Assembly (NCBI RefSeq): GCF_014652135.1 | Contig: NZ_BMYF01000016.1 | Location: 1 to 64,000 of the forward strand | Length of the DNA: 64,000 nucleotides | Source of the DNA: Mongoliitalea lutea | Lineage (GTDB): Bacteria; Bacteroidota; Bacteroidia; Cytophagales; Cyclobacteriaceae | Reading direction: 5' to 3' | Shown here: positions 51,842 through 61,277 of the stretch, one piece after another | How the letters are laid out: each line of letters opens with the position of its first letter | Position numbering within the stretch: position 1 is the stretch's first letter | Notes under the pieces: model-generated | What the model was told of the DNA's origin: nothing | The model's database searches: none | What the model saw: the letters and a program-made list of their open reading frames with translations, nothing else | Program-made: the position numbers and the translations under genes

Positions 51842-52028
51842 GTTTTCATTAACTTTACCAAGATTTGGAGATTTTATGGTGGACGAAACTTATGTTTTTG
51901 AGGTTGGAGGGCCTTCTAAGACTTCCGAACAAATCCAAGGAGTTCCCAATGCCTACCTCGTCGAAGATGATATCAAATTTGGTAACGGCAAAAAGATTCC
52001 GCTCTGGCTTTTTGGCTTTCTTTTTTGA
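51842..52028 (+). pseudogene. C-terminal relic of a second DUF4143-type ATPase
   Basis: A frame reads FSLTLPRFGDFMVDETYVFEVGG, then SKTSEQIQGVPNAYLVEDDI and IPLWLFGFLF at the end. This is the typical C-terminus of another branch of the same ATPase group (family pattern 'f.vdgkyvFEVGGk.k...QI.gv.nayvv.Ddie.g.g..iPLWlFG'). It begins directly after the stop of the previous relic and has no start or core of its own. Confidence 0.65.
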
Positions 52029-52130
52029 GGATTATTTATCGTAGCGGCAGTAAAGAGTGCACTAAAAATGGAGGCGATGGTAAGTGTTTAATTAAAAAAC
52101 TTTGAAACCCCAAAGGTCTGGGAAGGAGCT

Positions 52131-52165
52131 AACCTTTGAGGTCTCCAAGACCTCAAAGGTTTTTC
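52131..52165. terminator. Terminator downstream of the M14 peptidase gene
   Basis: AACCTTTGAGGTCT (52131-52144) and AGACCTCAAAGGTT (52148-52161) form a 14-bp stem with a three-base loop and a T run. The stem matches the one at 6028-6056, a repeated terminator type. Confidence 0.85.
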
Positions 52166-52173
52166 CATTTAAA

Positions 52174-54081
52174 TTATTGAAGCGTGACTTCCTGCTCTAA
52201 GTAACCACCTCTGGTAGAAAGTAATTTTACTTTCGCTTTTACTGGATCTTTTTGGTTCACTTTAACACGGAACTTTACCTCTTTTTCTTCACCTGCCTCG
52301 GTATAGCCGGCATAGATGGTTTTATCATATAAGCTTGGTTCGCTGATTTGCACGATTGCTTTTTCATGTCCTTTGGTGAGCTCTTTGTCAAATTCTAACA
52401 TCACTCTATCCTCCTGAACGATTTTCACACGTTTCGCTTGATCCAAGGCGACAGGTAATTTCCCGACATTTTTCCATTTGATGGTAATCTCGTATTCATT
52501 ACCGATTTTTTGGACAATTGGATCTTCCATGATGAGTTCAGGCAAATCCATAGCCATGGCGACATTGAATAGGGACTGTTTTTTAATCCAGCCTTCCAAT
52601 TGCCAAGGTGGACCATTTTGGGAGAAGAATTTAGGGTGGAAACCACCAATTTCAACTTCGCCTAATTGCGGGTGCATAAATTTTTCCCATACTTTGAAGC
52701 CTTTACTGCCATTTTCCTCATCATCCCAACGGAGCGCATCGTAATCATCCAATACCCCATCGCCATCATAGTCCTTCATGGCGCCATTATTCCAAAGCTC
52801 ATCTCCATACCAAACAGCACCATAATAGAAGTACCCAAAATCAGGTCCATGACCAAATAAGGGGTTCGGTTTAAGCGGGTCTCCTGTCAATCTATTGGTG
52901 CCACCTCTTGTACTGTAGGTTTCATAAACATCACCTGCCCAAGGGTAACCGGTAATGCTCATGCCCAAACTGTCATAATATTCGTAGATCTTGCGATCTT
53001 TCTCAAACATGGATTCCGCACTGCTGGAAGTGGATGGTGGCCTTAGGTGCATGGGAACACGAGTATCCAAGGAGTTGACTACCGAAATATTTGGATGCTT
53101 GATAAGCCACAAGAAAGTAGCACGGGTTTCAATTTCGCTTAATGGATATTCTCCGGCACCAAATTGGGTATAGCCTCTGCCAGTGGCGTCTTCTCTAGTA
53201 TTCGGCCTCCAGTTTTCTGGATAGTTACGATGTAAATCTAAGCCTCCAATTCCATCTTCATTGAATCTACCGTCTCCGTCATTGTCAATGCCTTCGGTGT
53301 ACATCAAGTAATCACCTTTACCATCTAGCACCCGTTTCATCAACCGCTTTTTCGGGTCGCGAGGGTCAATGATGTAATTAGCTTTCTCTTTCTCTTCTGG
53401 AGTAAGGGCTTTCTTGCGCATCATGTGAATGATACCATCTCCATTCAAATCTTCTTCAGGATCTTCGTCATAGAGTCCGTCTCCATCTACATCAAATGGA
53501 CGAACCGTACTTCTATTGCGCTGCTCCGAGAAAAGATACATATTGGTGCCATCAGGATTATTTTGCGGGCGAACATAGATGGTCTTAGTGTCAATTAGGT
53601 GAGTGATTTCTGGGTCTTTACCATAGTTATCTAATAAATACTTGGTCAACCATAAGACTGCCTCACTCGCGGTGACTTCTCCTCCATGTCGACCTCCTTC
53701 AAAGAATGCAGCAGGTTTGTTGGTGTGTTTACCTGTTTTTTTGTTGGTGATGGTCATCTGTAAGATGGGTCTGCCTTCGAATGAGCGGGCCACTTCATAT
53801 AATTCTGTGATATCCGGATACTGCTCCGCCCAAAGGCGGTACCAATGATACATTACATCAGGTGAGTGGTAAATATCGAAGGTCAAGGTTTCACCTGCTG
53901 TGTATTCCACTTCGGGAAATTCGTGTTTTTTGAAAAAGGATTGTCCATGCCGCTCACCGGAAACGGTATAGAATTTGGATTGCGTATTTTGTTCGGGGAA
54001 TGTCTTTCCAAACTCCTGTGCTTGGGCGGATCCGATACCTATAAGTGAGGCAAGCAGTGTACAGTAAATTTTGTTCATCAT
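52174..54081 (-). CDS. M14-family zinc carboxypeptidase, secreted
   Basis: The 635-residue protein has a Sec signal (CTLLASLIGIGSAQA) and a metallocarboxypeptidase domain: FFEGGRHGGEVTASEAVLW near 128-146 supplies zinc His and Glu, with PQNNPDGTNMY and DLHRNYPENWRP downstream. Inserted in the domain are aspartate-rich loops (DVDGDGLYDEDPEEDLNGDG, DNDGDGRFNEDG, DYDGDGVLDDYD) of the calcium-binding thrombospondin-3 kind. The last 130 residues are a beta domain. It should trim C-terminal residues of proteins or peptides outside the cell. It begins with two ATG codons; either is possible. Confidence 0.9.
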   Translation of the reverse strand: MMNKIYCTLLASLIGIGSAQAQEFGKTFPEQNTQSKFYTVSGERHGQSFFKKHEFPEVEYTAGETLTFDIYHSPDVMYHWYRLWAEQYPDITELYEVARSFEGRPILQMTITNKKTGKHTNKPAAFFEGGRHGGEVTASEAVLWLTKYLLDNYGKDPEITHLIDTKTIYVRPQNNPDGTNMYLFSEQRNRSTVRPFDVDGDGLYDEDPEEDLNGDGIIHMMRKKALTPEEKEKANYIIDPRDPKKRLMKRVLDGKGDYLMYTEGIDNDGDGRFNEDGIGGLDLHRNYPENWRPNTREDATGRGYTQFGAGEYPLSEIETRATFLWLIKHPNISVVNSLDTRVPMHLRPPSTSSSAESMFEKDRKIYEYYDSLGMSITGYPWAGDVYETYSTRGGTNRLTGDPLKPNPLFGHGPDFGYFYYGAVWYGDELWNNGAMKDYDGDGVLDDYDALRWDDEENGSKGFKVWEKFMHPQLGEVEIGGFHPKFFSQNGPPWQLEGWIKKQSLFNVAMAMDLPELIMEDPIVQKIGNEYEITIKWKNVGKLPVALDQAKRVKIVQEDRVMLEFDKELTKGHEKAIVQISEPSLYDKTIYAGYTEAGEEKEVKFRVKVNQKDPVKAKVKLLSTRGGYLEQEVTLQ

Positions 54082-54140
54082 AGAATAGGTTTACATATCC
54101 CCTAAAAATAAGGCGAGGACAAAAGCTTTCATAACCATTC

Positions 54141-54171
54141 AAAAAAAAATCCCCAACTTTCGCTGGGGATT
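54141..54171 (-). terminator. Terminator of the TonB-like gene
   Basis: AATCCCCA (54148-54155) and TGGGGATT (54164-54171) pair around an eight-base loop; read on the minus strand the stem is followed by a run of T residues. Confidence 0.85.
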
Positions 54172-54189
54172 AATTGATGAGTTGAACTC

Positions 54190-54630
54190 TTAGTAATTGA
54201 TGAGCAATTCAAAAGATGTATCGCTGTAGCTTGTAAATCCAGGTACCGGCTGAGCATTAGGTAATTTTCTCAACACATGAGCAACTCGTTCTTTAGTCCC
54301 TTTGTCAACATTTTCTGTTAAAACATCAAAACCCACGATCTTACCTTTTCCGTTGATGTTCACTAATACTTTTAATTCATCTAAATCAGCAGCTTTTTTT
54401 GTTCTAAAGATAAATGGAAGATGACTGTCAATCACATCCAAAGTAAATTCAGGCCAAGCCCATTCACAGATATAGGTATCTATATTACTCGAATTCATCG
54501 TAGCAACCGGTTTCAAAACAATCATTGCTTCTTTCTCAGAAACGCTTGAATTTATATCGGATGCAAGCACACTTAACGAAGTTAATATGGCTAATAATCC
54601 TGCGGTCAATATTTTGATGAAGAGTGTCAT
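54190..54630 (-). CDS. Exported hypothetical protein with TonB-C-like fold
   Basis: The 146-residue protein has a signal peptide (ILTAGLLAILTSLSVLAS) and a short domain with ELKVLVNINGKGKIVGFDVL and VAHVLRKLPNAQPVPGF, the beta-alpha pattern seen in TonB C-terminal-like domains. It lacks the membrane anchor and proline-rich linker of a real TonB. It is likely periplasmic. Function unknown. It is a single gene diverging from the Lrp-type regulator over a 382-bp gap that contains an orphan hairpin. Confidence 0.65.
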   Translation of the reverse strand: MTLFIKILTAGLLAILTSLSVLASDINSSVSEKEAMIVLKPVATMNSSNIDTYICEWAWPEFTLDVIDSHLPFIFRTKKAADLDELKVLVNINGKGKIVGFDVLTENVDKGTKERVAHVLRKLPNAQPVPGFTSYSDTSFELLINY

Positions 54631-54714
54631 GGATTTTTCTGCTCTTTTATATTGTAATTATACAACAAAAAACTTTTCAAACAAATAAATTTGCATTTTA
54701 TATTTAGAAATAAG

Positions 54715-54750
54715 CAACAAAAAAGTCTTGCCAACGACAAGACTCTTTTC
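54715..54750. terminator. Orphan terminator-like hairpin in a divergent gap
   Basis: AGTCTTG (54724-54730) and CAAGACT (54738-54744) form a stem, with an A run before and a T-rich run after, so it could terminate in both directions. Neither neighbour needs a terminator there, because both genes point away. It may end an unrecognised small RNA or form an attenuator in the leader of the TonB-like gene. The remaining 54751-55012 stretch shows no gene. Confidence 0.5.
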
Positions 54751-55012
54751 AGAATATAAACCCAAATATAACTTTAGAGATTAAAAGTTTCGATCATGAA
54801 TTTTGCTCCGTTAAGAAGCAATTTGCTTTTTGACAATACTAAATTTGGTCAACCATTTTGATGTTCAAATTAAATATTTTATTCTAAAGCAACATCAAAA
54901 TAAATAGGTTTTGATTTAATTTGCAAATTGAAAAATAAATTTTGTTAATTTTTAACTGTTTTATAATTTACGCATGGTTTTATTAACATGACTTCAAAAT
55001 CACCTAAAAAAA

Positions 55013-55480
55013 ATGGATAAAATTTTAGATATTGACAATGTAGATCTCAAGATCATCTCATTGTTGAATCAGGATGCAAAGACTCCTTACACTGAGATTG
55101 CCAAAAAAGTATTTGTTTCCTCGGGTACGGTTCACGTGCGTATGCGCAAGCTAGAAGACATGGGAGTGGTCAAAAGTGCAACCCTGAATATAGACTTCTC
55201 CAAACTTGGTTATGATATTTCAGCCTTCTTGGGGATTTATTTAGAGAAAAGCAGCTTGTATGACAATGTCATCGAAATGTTAAAGCAAATTCCCGAGGTG
55301 ATTAATGCGTATTACACTACCGGTAATTACTCCATTTTCGCTAAGATCATTTGTAAAGACACAAACCATCTAAGGACTGTTTTGGATAATATTCAAAAGG
55401 TGGATGGGATAGACCGTACGGAAACATTGATCGTGTTGGAAGAAAGTATCAATCGACCAATACAGTTTTTTGACAAGTAA
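55013..55480 (+). CDS. Lrp/AsnC-family transcriptional regulator
   Basis: The 155-residue protein has the Lrp winged helix at the start (DIDNVDLKIISLLNQDAKTP then YTEIAKKVFVSSGTVHVRMR) and the RAM ligand domain behind (about 70-145, INAYYTTGNYSIFAKIICKD). It regulates genes in response to an amino acid or similar ligand. It precedes the suf operon by 250 bp but has its own terminator, so it is probably not part of it. Codon use is typical of the flanking core genes. Confidence 0.93.
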   Translation: MDKILDIDNVDLKIISLLNQDAKTPYTEIAKKVFVSSGTVHVRMRKLEDMGVVKSATLNIDFSKLGYDISAFLGIYLEKSSLYDNVIEMLKQIPEVINAYYTTGNYSIFAKIICKDTNHLRTVLDNIQKVDGIDRTETLIVLEESINRPIQFFDK

Positions 55481-55555
55481 AAATCAGTTATTTGGATTAA
55501 ATCTAAATAAAATATTTTTAGGATTATTCCTATAATTCGTATCATTCTAATTTAG

Positions 55556-55591
55556 GAGTCAATTTGTATCAAATTGGCTCTTTTGTTTTTT
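55556..55591 (+). terminator. Terminator of the Lrp-type gene
   Basis: GAGTCAATTTG (55556-55566) and CAAATTGGCTC (55570-55580) pair with one wobble and a three-base loop, followed by TTTTGTTTTTT. It separates the regulator from the suf operon. Confidence 0.85.
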
Positions 55592-55729
55592 AAATCATTG
55601 ATAGTAATTGACTTGTGTAACATTAATCACTTTTTTTTAAGAATTTTTTAGCAGTAGTGAACAATAAATTTTCCATTTGTGTTGTATCTTCACACCATAA
55701 AATGTAATTAGTCTAAATAATTCAGCCCA

Positions 55730-57175
55730 ATGAGCAAGGATAATCAAATACTGGAAGAATTAACCTCTAAGGAATACGAGCATGGCTGGTCTGTTGCATT
55801 AGAAGCAGATGAAGCACCGCTCGGCCTCAACGAAGATATCGTCCGATGGATTTCTGCAAAGAAAGAAGAACCGGAATGGATGTTGGAGTGGAGATTGAAA
55901 GCTTTTGAAGTGTGGAAATCCATGAAGGAACCTGAATGGGCAAATGTACATTATCCTAAAGTAGACTTTCAAGCTATCAGGTATTACTCTGCTCCGAAGC
56001 AGGCGAAAAAGCCAAAAAGTTTGGATGAAATTGATCCAGAATTATTACAGATTTATGAGCGATTGGGGATCAACCTGAATGAGCAGAAGCGATTGCAAGG
56101 TATTGCCGTAGATGCAGTATTGGACTCTGTTTCTGTAGGTACTACTTTTAAAGATACCTTATCTAAACTTGGAATTGTGTTTTGTTCCTTCTCAGAGGCC
56201 GTTCAAGAGCATCCTGATTTAGTAAAAAAATATTTGGGATCAGTAGTGCCTGTTGGTGACAATTATTATGCCGCCCTCAATTCAGCCGTATTCTCTGATG
56301 GTTCGTTCTGCTACATTCCAAAAGGTGTTCGCTGCCCGATGGAATTATCTACTTATTTCAGAATTAATGCTGCCAATACCGGTCAATTTGAACGTACACT
56401 TATTGTAGCTGAAGAAAATTCTTATGTTTCTTACTTAGAAGGTTGTACTGCTCCGCAAAGAGATGAAAATCAGTTGCACGCAGCCGTAGTTGAAATCTAC
56501 GCAGACAAGCATGCTGAAGTAAAATATTCTACGGTTCAAAACTGGTTCCCGGGTGATAAAGAAGGGAAAGGAGGTATTTATAATTTCGTAACCAAGCGTG
56601 GTATCTGTGCTGGAGATTACTCCAAAATTTCATGGACACAGGTAGAAACCGGTTCAGCAGTTACTTGGAAATATCCTTCCTGTATTCTGAAAGGCGATCA
56701 CTCGGTAGGGGAATTCTACTCTGTAGCTGTTACCAATAACTATCAGCAAGCAGATACGGGTACTAAAATGATCCACATTGGAAAGAATACCCGTTCGAGA
56801 ATTGTTTCCAAAGGGATATCTGCCGGCAAATCCCAAAACTCCTACAGAGGCCAGGTTCAGGTGATGAAGCGTGCTGACAATGCTCGTAACTTCTCCCAGT
56901 GCGACTCCTTATTAATGGGAGACAAGTGCGGGGCCCACACTTTCCCGTACATCGATATTCAAAACTCAACCGCCAAAGTAGAGCATGAGGCTACTACTTC
57001 CAAAATCGGCGAAGATCAATTATTCTACTGCAATCAGCGAGGTATTTCTACTGAGGATGCTGTAGCCTTGATCGTCAATGGTTATGCCAAAGAAGTATTG
57101 AATCAGCTTCCAATGGAATTTGCGGTGGAGGCACAAAAATTACTTGCCTTGACTTTAGAAGGCTCAGTCGGTTAA
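55730..57175 (+). CDS. sufB: Fe-S cluster assembly protein SufB
   Basis: The 481-residue SufB is the scaffold subunit of the SufBCD complex on which Fe-S clusters are built in the cytoplasm. It shows the family landmarks: [20 protein letters not shown] near 32-51, [20 protein letters not shown] near 188-207, [21 protein letters not shown], and the C-terminal cysteine region [12 protein letters not shown] and [11 protein letters not shown]. It is the first gene of the operon sufB-C-D-S-E, with 31 bp to sufC. Confidence 0.97.
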   Translation: MSKDNQILEELTSKEYEHGWSVALEADEAPLGLNEDIVRWISAKKEEPEWMLEWRLKAFEVWKSMKEPEWANVHYPKVDFQAIRYYSAPKQAKKPKSLDEIDPELLQIYERLGINLNEQKRLQGIAVDAVLDSVSVGTTFKDTLSKLGIVFCSFSEAVQEHPDLVKKYLGSVVPVGDNYYAALNSAVFSDGSFCYIPKGVRCPMELSTYFRINAANTGQFERTLIVAEENSYVSYLEGCTAPQRDENQLHAAVVEIYADKHAEVKYSTVQNWFPGDKEGKGGIYNFVTKRGICAGDYSKISWTQVETGSAVTWKYPSCILKGDHSVGEFYSVAVTNNYQQADTGTKMIHIGKNTRSRIVSKGISAGKSQNSYRGQVQVMKRADNARNFSQCDSLLMGDKCGAHTFPYIDIQNSTAKVEHEATTSKIGEDQLFYCNQRGISTEDAVALIVNGYAKEVLNQLPMEFAVEAQKLLALTLEGSVG

Positions 57176-57206
57176 TCTAAACTACATATTTGAAAACTAC
57201 ATACCT

Positions 57207-57968
57207 ATGTTATCTATAAAGAATCTTCATGCCTCTATCGATGGAAATGAAATATTGAGAGGTATCAATTTGGAAGTAAAAGCAGGAGAAGTTCATGCGA
57301 TCATGGGCCCAAATGGCTCTGGCAAATCTACCTTGGCCTCTGTTTTGGCAGGTAGAGAAGAATATGAAATCACCGAGGGTGAAGTTGTGTTCCAGGATAA
57401 AGATTTGCTGGACATGGCACCAGAGGATAGAGCAAGAGAAGGTGTTTTCTTGGCTTTCCAATATCCAGTTGAGATTCCAGGCGTATCTACTACCAATTTC
57501 TTGAGAACTGCCGTCAACCAGGTAAGAGAATATAGAGGGTTAGAGCCTTTGGATGCAGTGAAGTTTTTGGCATTGATGAAGGAGAAGATGAAGTTGGTGG
57601 AGATTGACCAAAAATTATTAAGCAGATCATTGAATGAAGGTTTCTCCGGTGGTGAGAAAAAAAGAAATGAAATCTTCCAAATGGCGATGTTGGAGCCAAC
57701 CTTGTCTATTTTGGATGAAACTGACTCTGGTTTGGATATCGATGCATTGAGAATTGTGTCCAATGGTGTCAATCAATTAAAATCAGACAAAACAGCTACG
57801 ATCGTAGTTACCCACTATCAGCGACTATTGGATTACATTGTTCCTGATTATGTACATGTGTTATATAAGGGAAGAATCGTAAAATCGGGTAGCAAAGAGT
57901 TGGCCTTGGAATTGGAAGAAAAAGGATACGATTGGATCAAGGAAGAAGTTGAATCTGCCTCTGTATAA
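57207..57968 (+). CDS. sufC: Fe-S assembly ATPase SufC
   Basis: The 253-residue ABC-type ATPase drives the SufBCD complex. Walker A GPNGSGKS is at 34-41, the Q-loop segment at about 87-92 (FQYPVEIPG), the signature LNEGFSGGEKKRNEIFQ at about 140-156, and Walker B with LSILDETDSGLDIDAL. Length and motifs are standard. It stands between sufB and sufD with 11 bp to the latter. Confidence 0.97.
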   Translation: MLSIKNLHASIDGNEILRGINLEVKAGEVHAIMGPNGSGKSTLASVLAGREEYEITEGEVVFQDKDLLDMAPEDRAREGVFLAFQYPVEIPGVSTTNFLRTAVNQVREYRGLEPLDAVKFLALMKEKMKLVEIDQKLLSRSLNEGFSGGEKKRNEIFQMAMLEPTLSILDETDSGLDIDALRIVSNGVNQLKSDKTATIVVTHYQRLLDYIVPDYVHVLYKGRIVKSGSKELALELEEKGYDWIKEEVESASV

Positions 57969-57979
57969 ATCTAAAACCA

Positions 57980-59251
57980 ATGATGACGACAGCGACAACA
58001 AGTAAATTATTTACACAGGTTCAATCTTTGTTTCAGGCTTCGGGAGGTTTTGCTTCCATCCGTCAGCAGGCGGTAGAAAGTTTGGAAAATCAAGGCTTTC
58101 CTGTAGCTAAAGCGGAGGAATATAAGTTTACCAATCTTAGCAAGAAACTGGAGAATGGCCTGACTAATGCAAGTTTTGCTGAGCCTTTTTCCATCGATCA
58201 AGCAACAGTGGATGCTCATATCTTCGCAGATTTCGATGGGGACGTATTGGTATTTACCAATGGTTCTTGGAATAAAGAACTCTCAAAAGTTACCCAAGAT
58301 TACTCTGTAGAGGTAATAAGTGAAGATGGCCTGTTAGGAGCTATTTCCAAGCCGGGAAAAGATGCATTTGCTGACCTTAATACAGCTGCTTTCCAAGAGG
58401 CTATCAAAATTTCAGTAGCAAAAGGAAAAGTAATTGAAAAACCAGTACTTCTGATTCATTTCAATCAAGCAAATGAAGGTCAGATAGTGATGCCTCGATT
58501 GTTAGTGCAGGTGGATGAAATTGCTCAGGTAACCTTATTGGAGTATGCCGTATGTTTGGATGAAGAGGTCTATTTCTCCAATGCCTTGACAGAGGTAAAG
58601 GTAGCGGCTGGTAGCTATGTTAAATTTTTCCGTTTGCAAAATCAGTCCTCCAAAGCTATCCTAATGGATACAATGGAAACGGATATTCATAGAGATGCTG
58701 TATTTACTTCAGTGAAAATCTCTTTGGCGGCGGATATGATTCGTAATAACCTGACGTTGAATTTGTTGGATTCAGGTTGCGAAGGGAATATGTATGGTTT
58801 GTATTTGTTGAATGGCAAAACCCATGTGGATAATCATACCAATGTAGACCATACTATGCCTCATGCAGTTTCCAATGAATTGTACAAAGGAATTCTAACA
58901 GATAGTTCGCGCGGGGTATTCAATGGGAAAATTTTCGTGAGACAGGATGCCCAGAAAACCAATGCATTTCAGCAAAATAATAACATTTTGCTTTCCGAAA
59001 ATGCTATCATCAATACCAAGCCGCAATTAGAAATTTGGGCAGATGATGTAAAATGTTCCCACGGATGTACTACAGGTCAGTTGGATGAGGAAGCTTTGTT
59101 CTATTTACAGGCGAGAGGGTTGGATAAGACGCAGGCAAAAGGCATGTTGCTTTATGCTTTCGCAGGAGAGGTGTTGGAATTTATTTCCGATGAGCCATTC
59201 AAAGCTCACATTACCAATTTGGTAATGGAGCGATTGGGAACTCAGTTTTAA
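57980..59251 (+). CDS. sufD: Fe-S assembly protein SufD
   Basis: The 423-residue protein is the SufD subunit that pairs with SufB: AEEYKFTNLSKKLENG near the start, MYGLYLLNGKTHVDNHTNVDH, FNGKIFVRQDAQKTNAFQQN near 313-332, and KCSHGCTTGQLDEEALFYL near 356-374. Two ATG codons stand together at the start. It is nearly contiguous with sufS (5 bp). Confidence 0.96.
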   Translation: MMTTATTSKLFTQVQSLFQASGGFASIRQQAVESLENQGFPVAKAEEYKFTNLSKKLENGLTNASFAEPFSIDQATVDAHIFADFDGDVLVFTNGSWNKELSKVTQDYSVEVISEDGLLGAISKPGKDAFADLNTAAFQEAIKISVAKGKVIEKPVLLIHFNQANEGQIVMPRLLVQVDEIAQVTLLEYAVCLDEEVYFSNALTEVKVAAGSYVKFFRLQNQSSKAILMDTMETDIHRDAVFTSVKISLAADMIRNNLTLNLLDSGCEGNMYGLYLLNGKTHVDNHTNVDHTMPHAVSNELYKGILTDSSRGVFNGKIFVRQDAQKTNAFQQNNNILLSENAIINTKPQLEIWADDVKCSHGCTTGQLDEEALFYLQARGLDKTQAKGMLLYAFAGEVLEFISDEPFKAHITNLVMERLGTQF

Positions 59252-59256
59252 GAGAA

Positions 59257-60480
59257 ATGTCATTAAATATAGAAAAGTTAAGAGGCTTGTTCCCTATACT
59301 TCATCAAGAAGTGCATGGCAAGCCTCTTGTTTATTTTGATAACGCGGCTACCACGCAAAAGCCTCAAGCGGTGATTGATGCCTTGACAGGATATTATCAG
59401 CATGACAATGCCAATATTCATAGAGGTGCGCATGCTTTGGCTGACCGATCTACCCAATACTTCGAAAGTACTCGGGAAGCAGTTCGGGATTTTATACATG
59501 CCAAAGAAGCCGCTGAAATTATTCTGACCAAAGGAACTACCGAGAGTATCAACTTGGTTGCAGCAACCTTTGGGAGGAAATTTATCGGTGAAGGGGATGA
59601 AATTATCATTTCCACCCTAGAGCATCACTCGAATATTGTGCCTTGGCAGATGTTGTGTCAGGAAAATGGGGCTATACTTAAGGTAATCCCTATCAATGAT
59701 GCAGGGGAGATTGAATATGATGAGTTTCTAAAATTGCTCTCAAAGCGTACCAAATTGGTGAGCATCGTGCATGCGTCCAATGCTTTGGGTACCATCAATC
59801 CGGTGAAAGAAATCATTGCCAAAGCTCATGAAGTAGGAGCAAGGGTATTATTGGATGGTGCGCAATCCACTTCTCATTTGACTGTAGATGTTCAGGCATT
59901 GGATTGTGATTTCTTGGCCTTCTCTGCACACAAACTTTACGGGCCAACCGGACTTGGCGTATTGTATGGTAAAAGAGAAATCTTAGAATCCATGCCTCCT
60001 TATCAGGGTGGTGGAGAAATGATCAAGGAAGTAAGTTTTGATGGAACTACCTACAATGAGATTCCCTTCAAGTTTGAAGCAGGCACTCCCAATATAGGGG
60101 ATGTGATTGCCTTTAAAAAGGCCTTGGATTTTATTCAGGACTTAGGAAAAGATGCGATCAAAGCCCATGAGGACGAACTGCTTCAATATGCAGCGGAGCA
60201 GCTTTCTGAAATAAAAGGGTTTATTCCGGTTGGAGTTGCCAAAGATAAGGTGAGTGTACTTTCATTCTGTATCAATGGTATGCATCCCTTTGATGTAGGG
60301 GTGATGTTGGATGCAAGAGGAATAGCCGTACGGACAGGACATCATTGTACGCAGCCTTTGATGAAACGATTGGGCTTGGAGGGAACTGTTAGAGCTTCCT
60401 TTGCTGTTTACAATACCAAATCCGAAATAGATGTTTTGGCAGATGCTGTTCAAAAAATCGCACGAATCAAAAACAAATGA
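59257..60480 (+). CDS. sufS: Cysteine desulfurase SufS
   Basis: The 407-residue PLP enzyme removes sulfur from cysteine and hands it to SufE. YFDNAATTQKPQAVIDAL is at the start, the PLP lysine is Lys226 in FSAHKLYGPTG, and the catalytic cysteine Cys364 in TGHHCTQPLMKRLG, placing it in the group II (SufS) type. The stop overlaps the sufE start by four bases, so the two proteins are made in coupling. Confidence 0.97.
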   Translation: MSLNIEKLRGLFPILHQEVHGKPLVYFDNAATTQKPQAVIDALTGYYQHDNANIHRGAHALADRSTQYFESTREAVRDFIHAKEAAEIILTKGTTESINLVAATFGRKFIGEGDEIIISTLEHHSNIVPWQMLCQENGAILKVIPINDAGEIEYDEFLKLLSKRTKLVSIVHASNALGTINPVKEIIAKAHEVGARVLLDGAQSTSHLTVDVQALDCDFLAFSAHKLYGPTGLGVLYGKREILESMPPYQGGGEMIKEVSFDGTTYNEIPFKFEAGTPNIGDVIAFKKALDFIQDLGKDAIKAHEDELLQYAAEQLSEIKGFIPVGVAKDKVSVLSFCINGMHPFDVGVMLDARGIAVRTGHHCTQPLMKRLGLEGTVRASFAVYNTKSEIDVLADAVQKIARIKNK

Positions 60481-60914
60481 TGGATATCAAAGAAGTTCAG
60501 GAAGAAATCATCAGTGAATTTGACATCCTAGGGGATGATAAGGAATCCACCATCTTCTATATCATGGAGTTGGGAGGTAATTTGGATGCATTTCCGGAGG
60601 AACAAAAAACAGAAGAAAATATCATCAAAGGGTGTCAATCCAAAGTTTGGTTGACAGCTAGCGAGGAAGATGGGAAAGTACATTTTCATGCAGATTCCAA
60701 TACAGATATTACCAAAGGGCTGATCAGTTTATTGATCAGGGTCCTATCTGGTAGGAAACCATCAGAAATTGCCTATGCTGACCTTTATTTTATTGATAAA
60801 ATCGGTATGGGTTCCATTATAGGTTCACAGCGTTCCAATGGATTGGCCGCTATGATCAAACAAATGAAATTATATGCTTTGGCTTTTGATGCCAAATTAA
60901 ACGCAGGAATATAA
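60477..60914 (+). CDS. sufE: Sulfur acceptor SufE
   Basis: The 145-residue SufE takes the persulfide sulfur from SufS. Its acceptor Cys53 is in NIIKGCQSKVWL. LISLLIRVLSGRKPSEIAYAD and LAAMIKQMKLYAL complete the fold. It overlaps sufS and is followed one base later by the DUF59 gene. Confidence 0.95.
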   Translation: MMDIKEVQEEIISEFDILGDDKESTIFYIMELGGNLDAFPEEQKTEENIIKGCQSKVWLTASEEDGKVHFHADSNTDITKGLISLLIRVLSGRKPSEIAYADLYFIDKIGMGSIIGSQRSNGLAAMIKQMKLYALAFDAKLNAGI

Positions 60915-60915
60915 G

Positions 60916-61257
60916 ATGTCAGAAACCGCCACAACCGTAAAAGAGATACCTTCTCAGGAGTTAAAAGAAAAGGTGATTGCCGCAATCAAGCAGGTATATG
61001 ATCCCGAAATTCCTGTGGATGTATATGAATTGGGATTGATTTATGAAATCAGTGTTTACCCTGTTAATAATGTGTATGTGCTGATGACGCTTACTTCACC
61101 CAATTGTCCTTCCGCAGAATTTATTCCTTCGGAGATCAAGGATAAAATACAGCATATTCAAGGAGTCAATCATGTGGAAATGGAGTTGACTTTTGATCCT
61201 CCGTATTCTCAGGATATGATGTCTGAAGCAGCAAAATTAGAATTAGGATTTCTTTAA
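60916..61257 (+). CDS. DUF59/MIP18-type Fe-S assembly factor (SufT-like)
   Basis: The 113-residue protein matches DUF59 factors that assist Fe-S maturation in suf operons: VIAAIKQVYDPEIPVDVYEL, then LTSPNCPSAEFIPSEIKDKI with a conserved cysteine near 66, and ELTFDPPYSQDMMSEAA. It follows sufE by one base and precedes the bacilliredoxin gene by 20 bp, so it is part of the same operon. Confidence 0.93.
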   Translation: MSETATTVKEIPSQELKEKVIAAIKQVYDPEIPVDVYELGLIYEISVYPVNNVYVLMTLTSPNCPSAEFIPSEIKDKIQHIQGVNHVEMELTFDPPYSQDMMSEAAKLELGFL

Positions 61258-61277
61258 AAATAAAAATACCGTAGCAT

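Noticed and set aside
54766-54798. Minus-strand seven-residue leader peptide (MIETFNL) before the orphan hairpin
   Set aside because: Attenuator leader peptides carry runs of the regulated amino acid; this does not, and the downstream gene is not biosynthetic.
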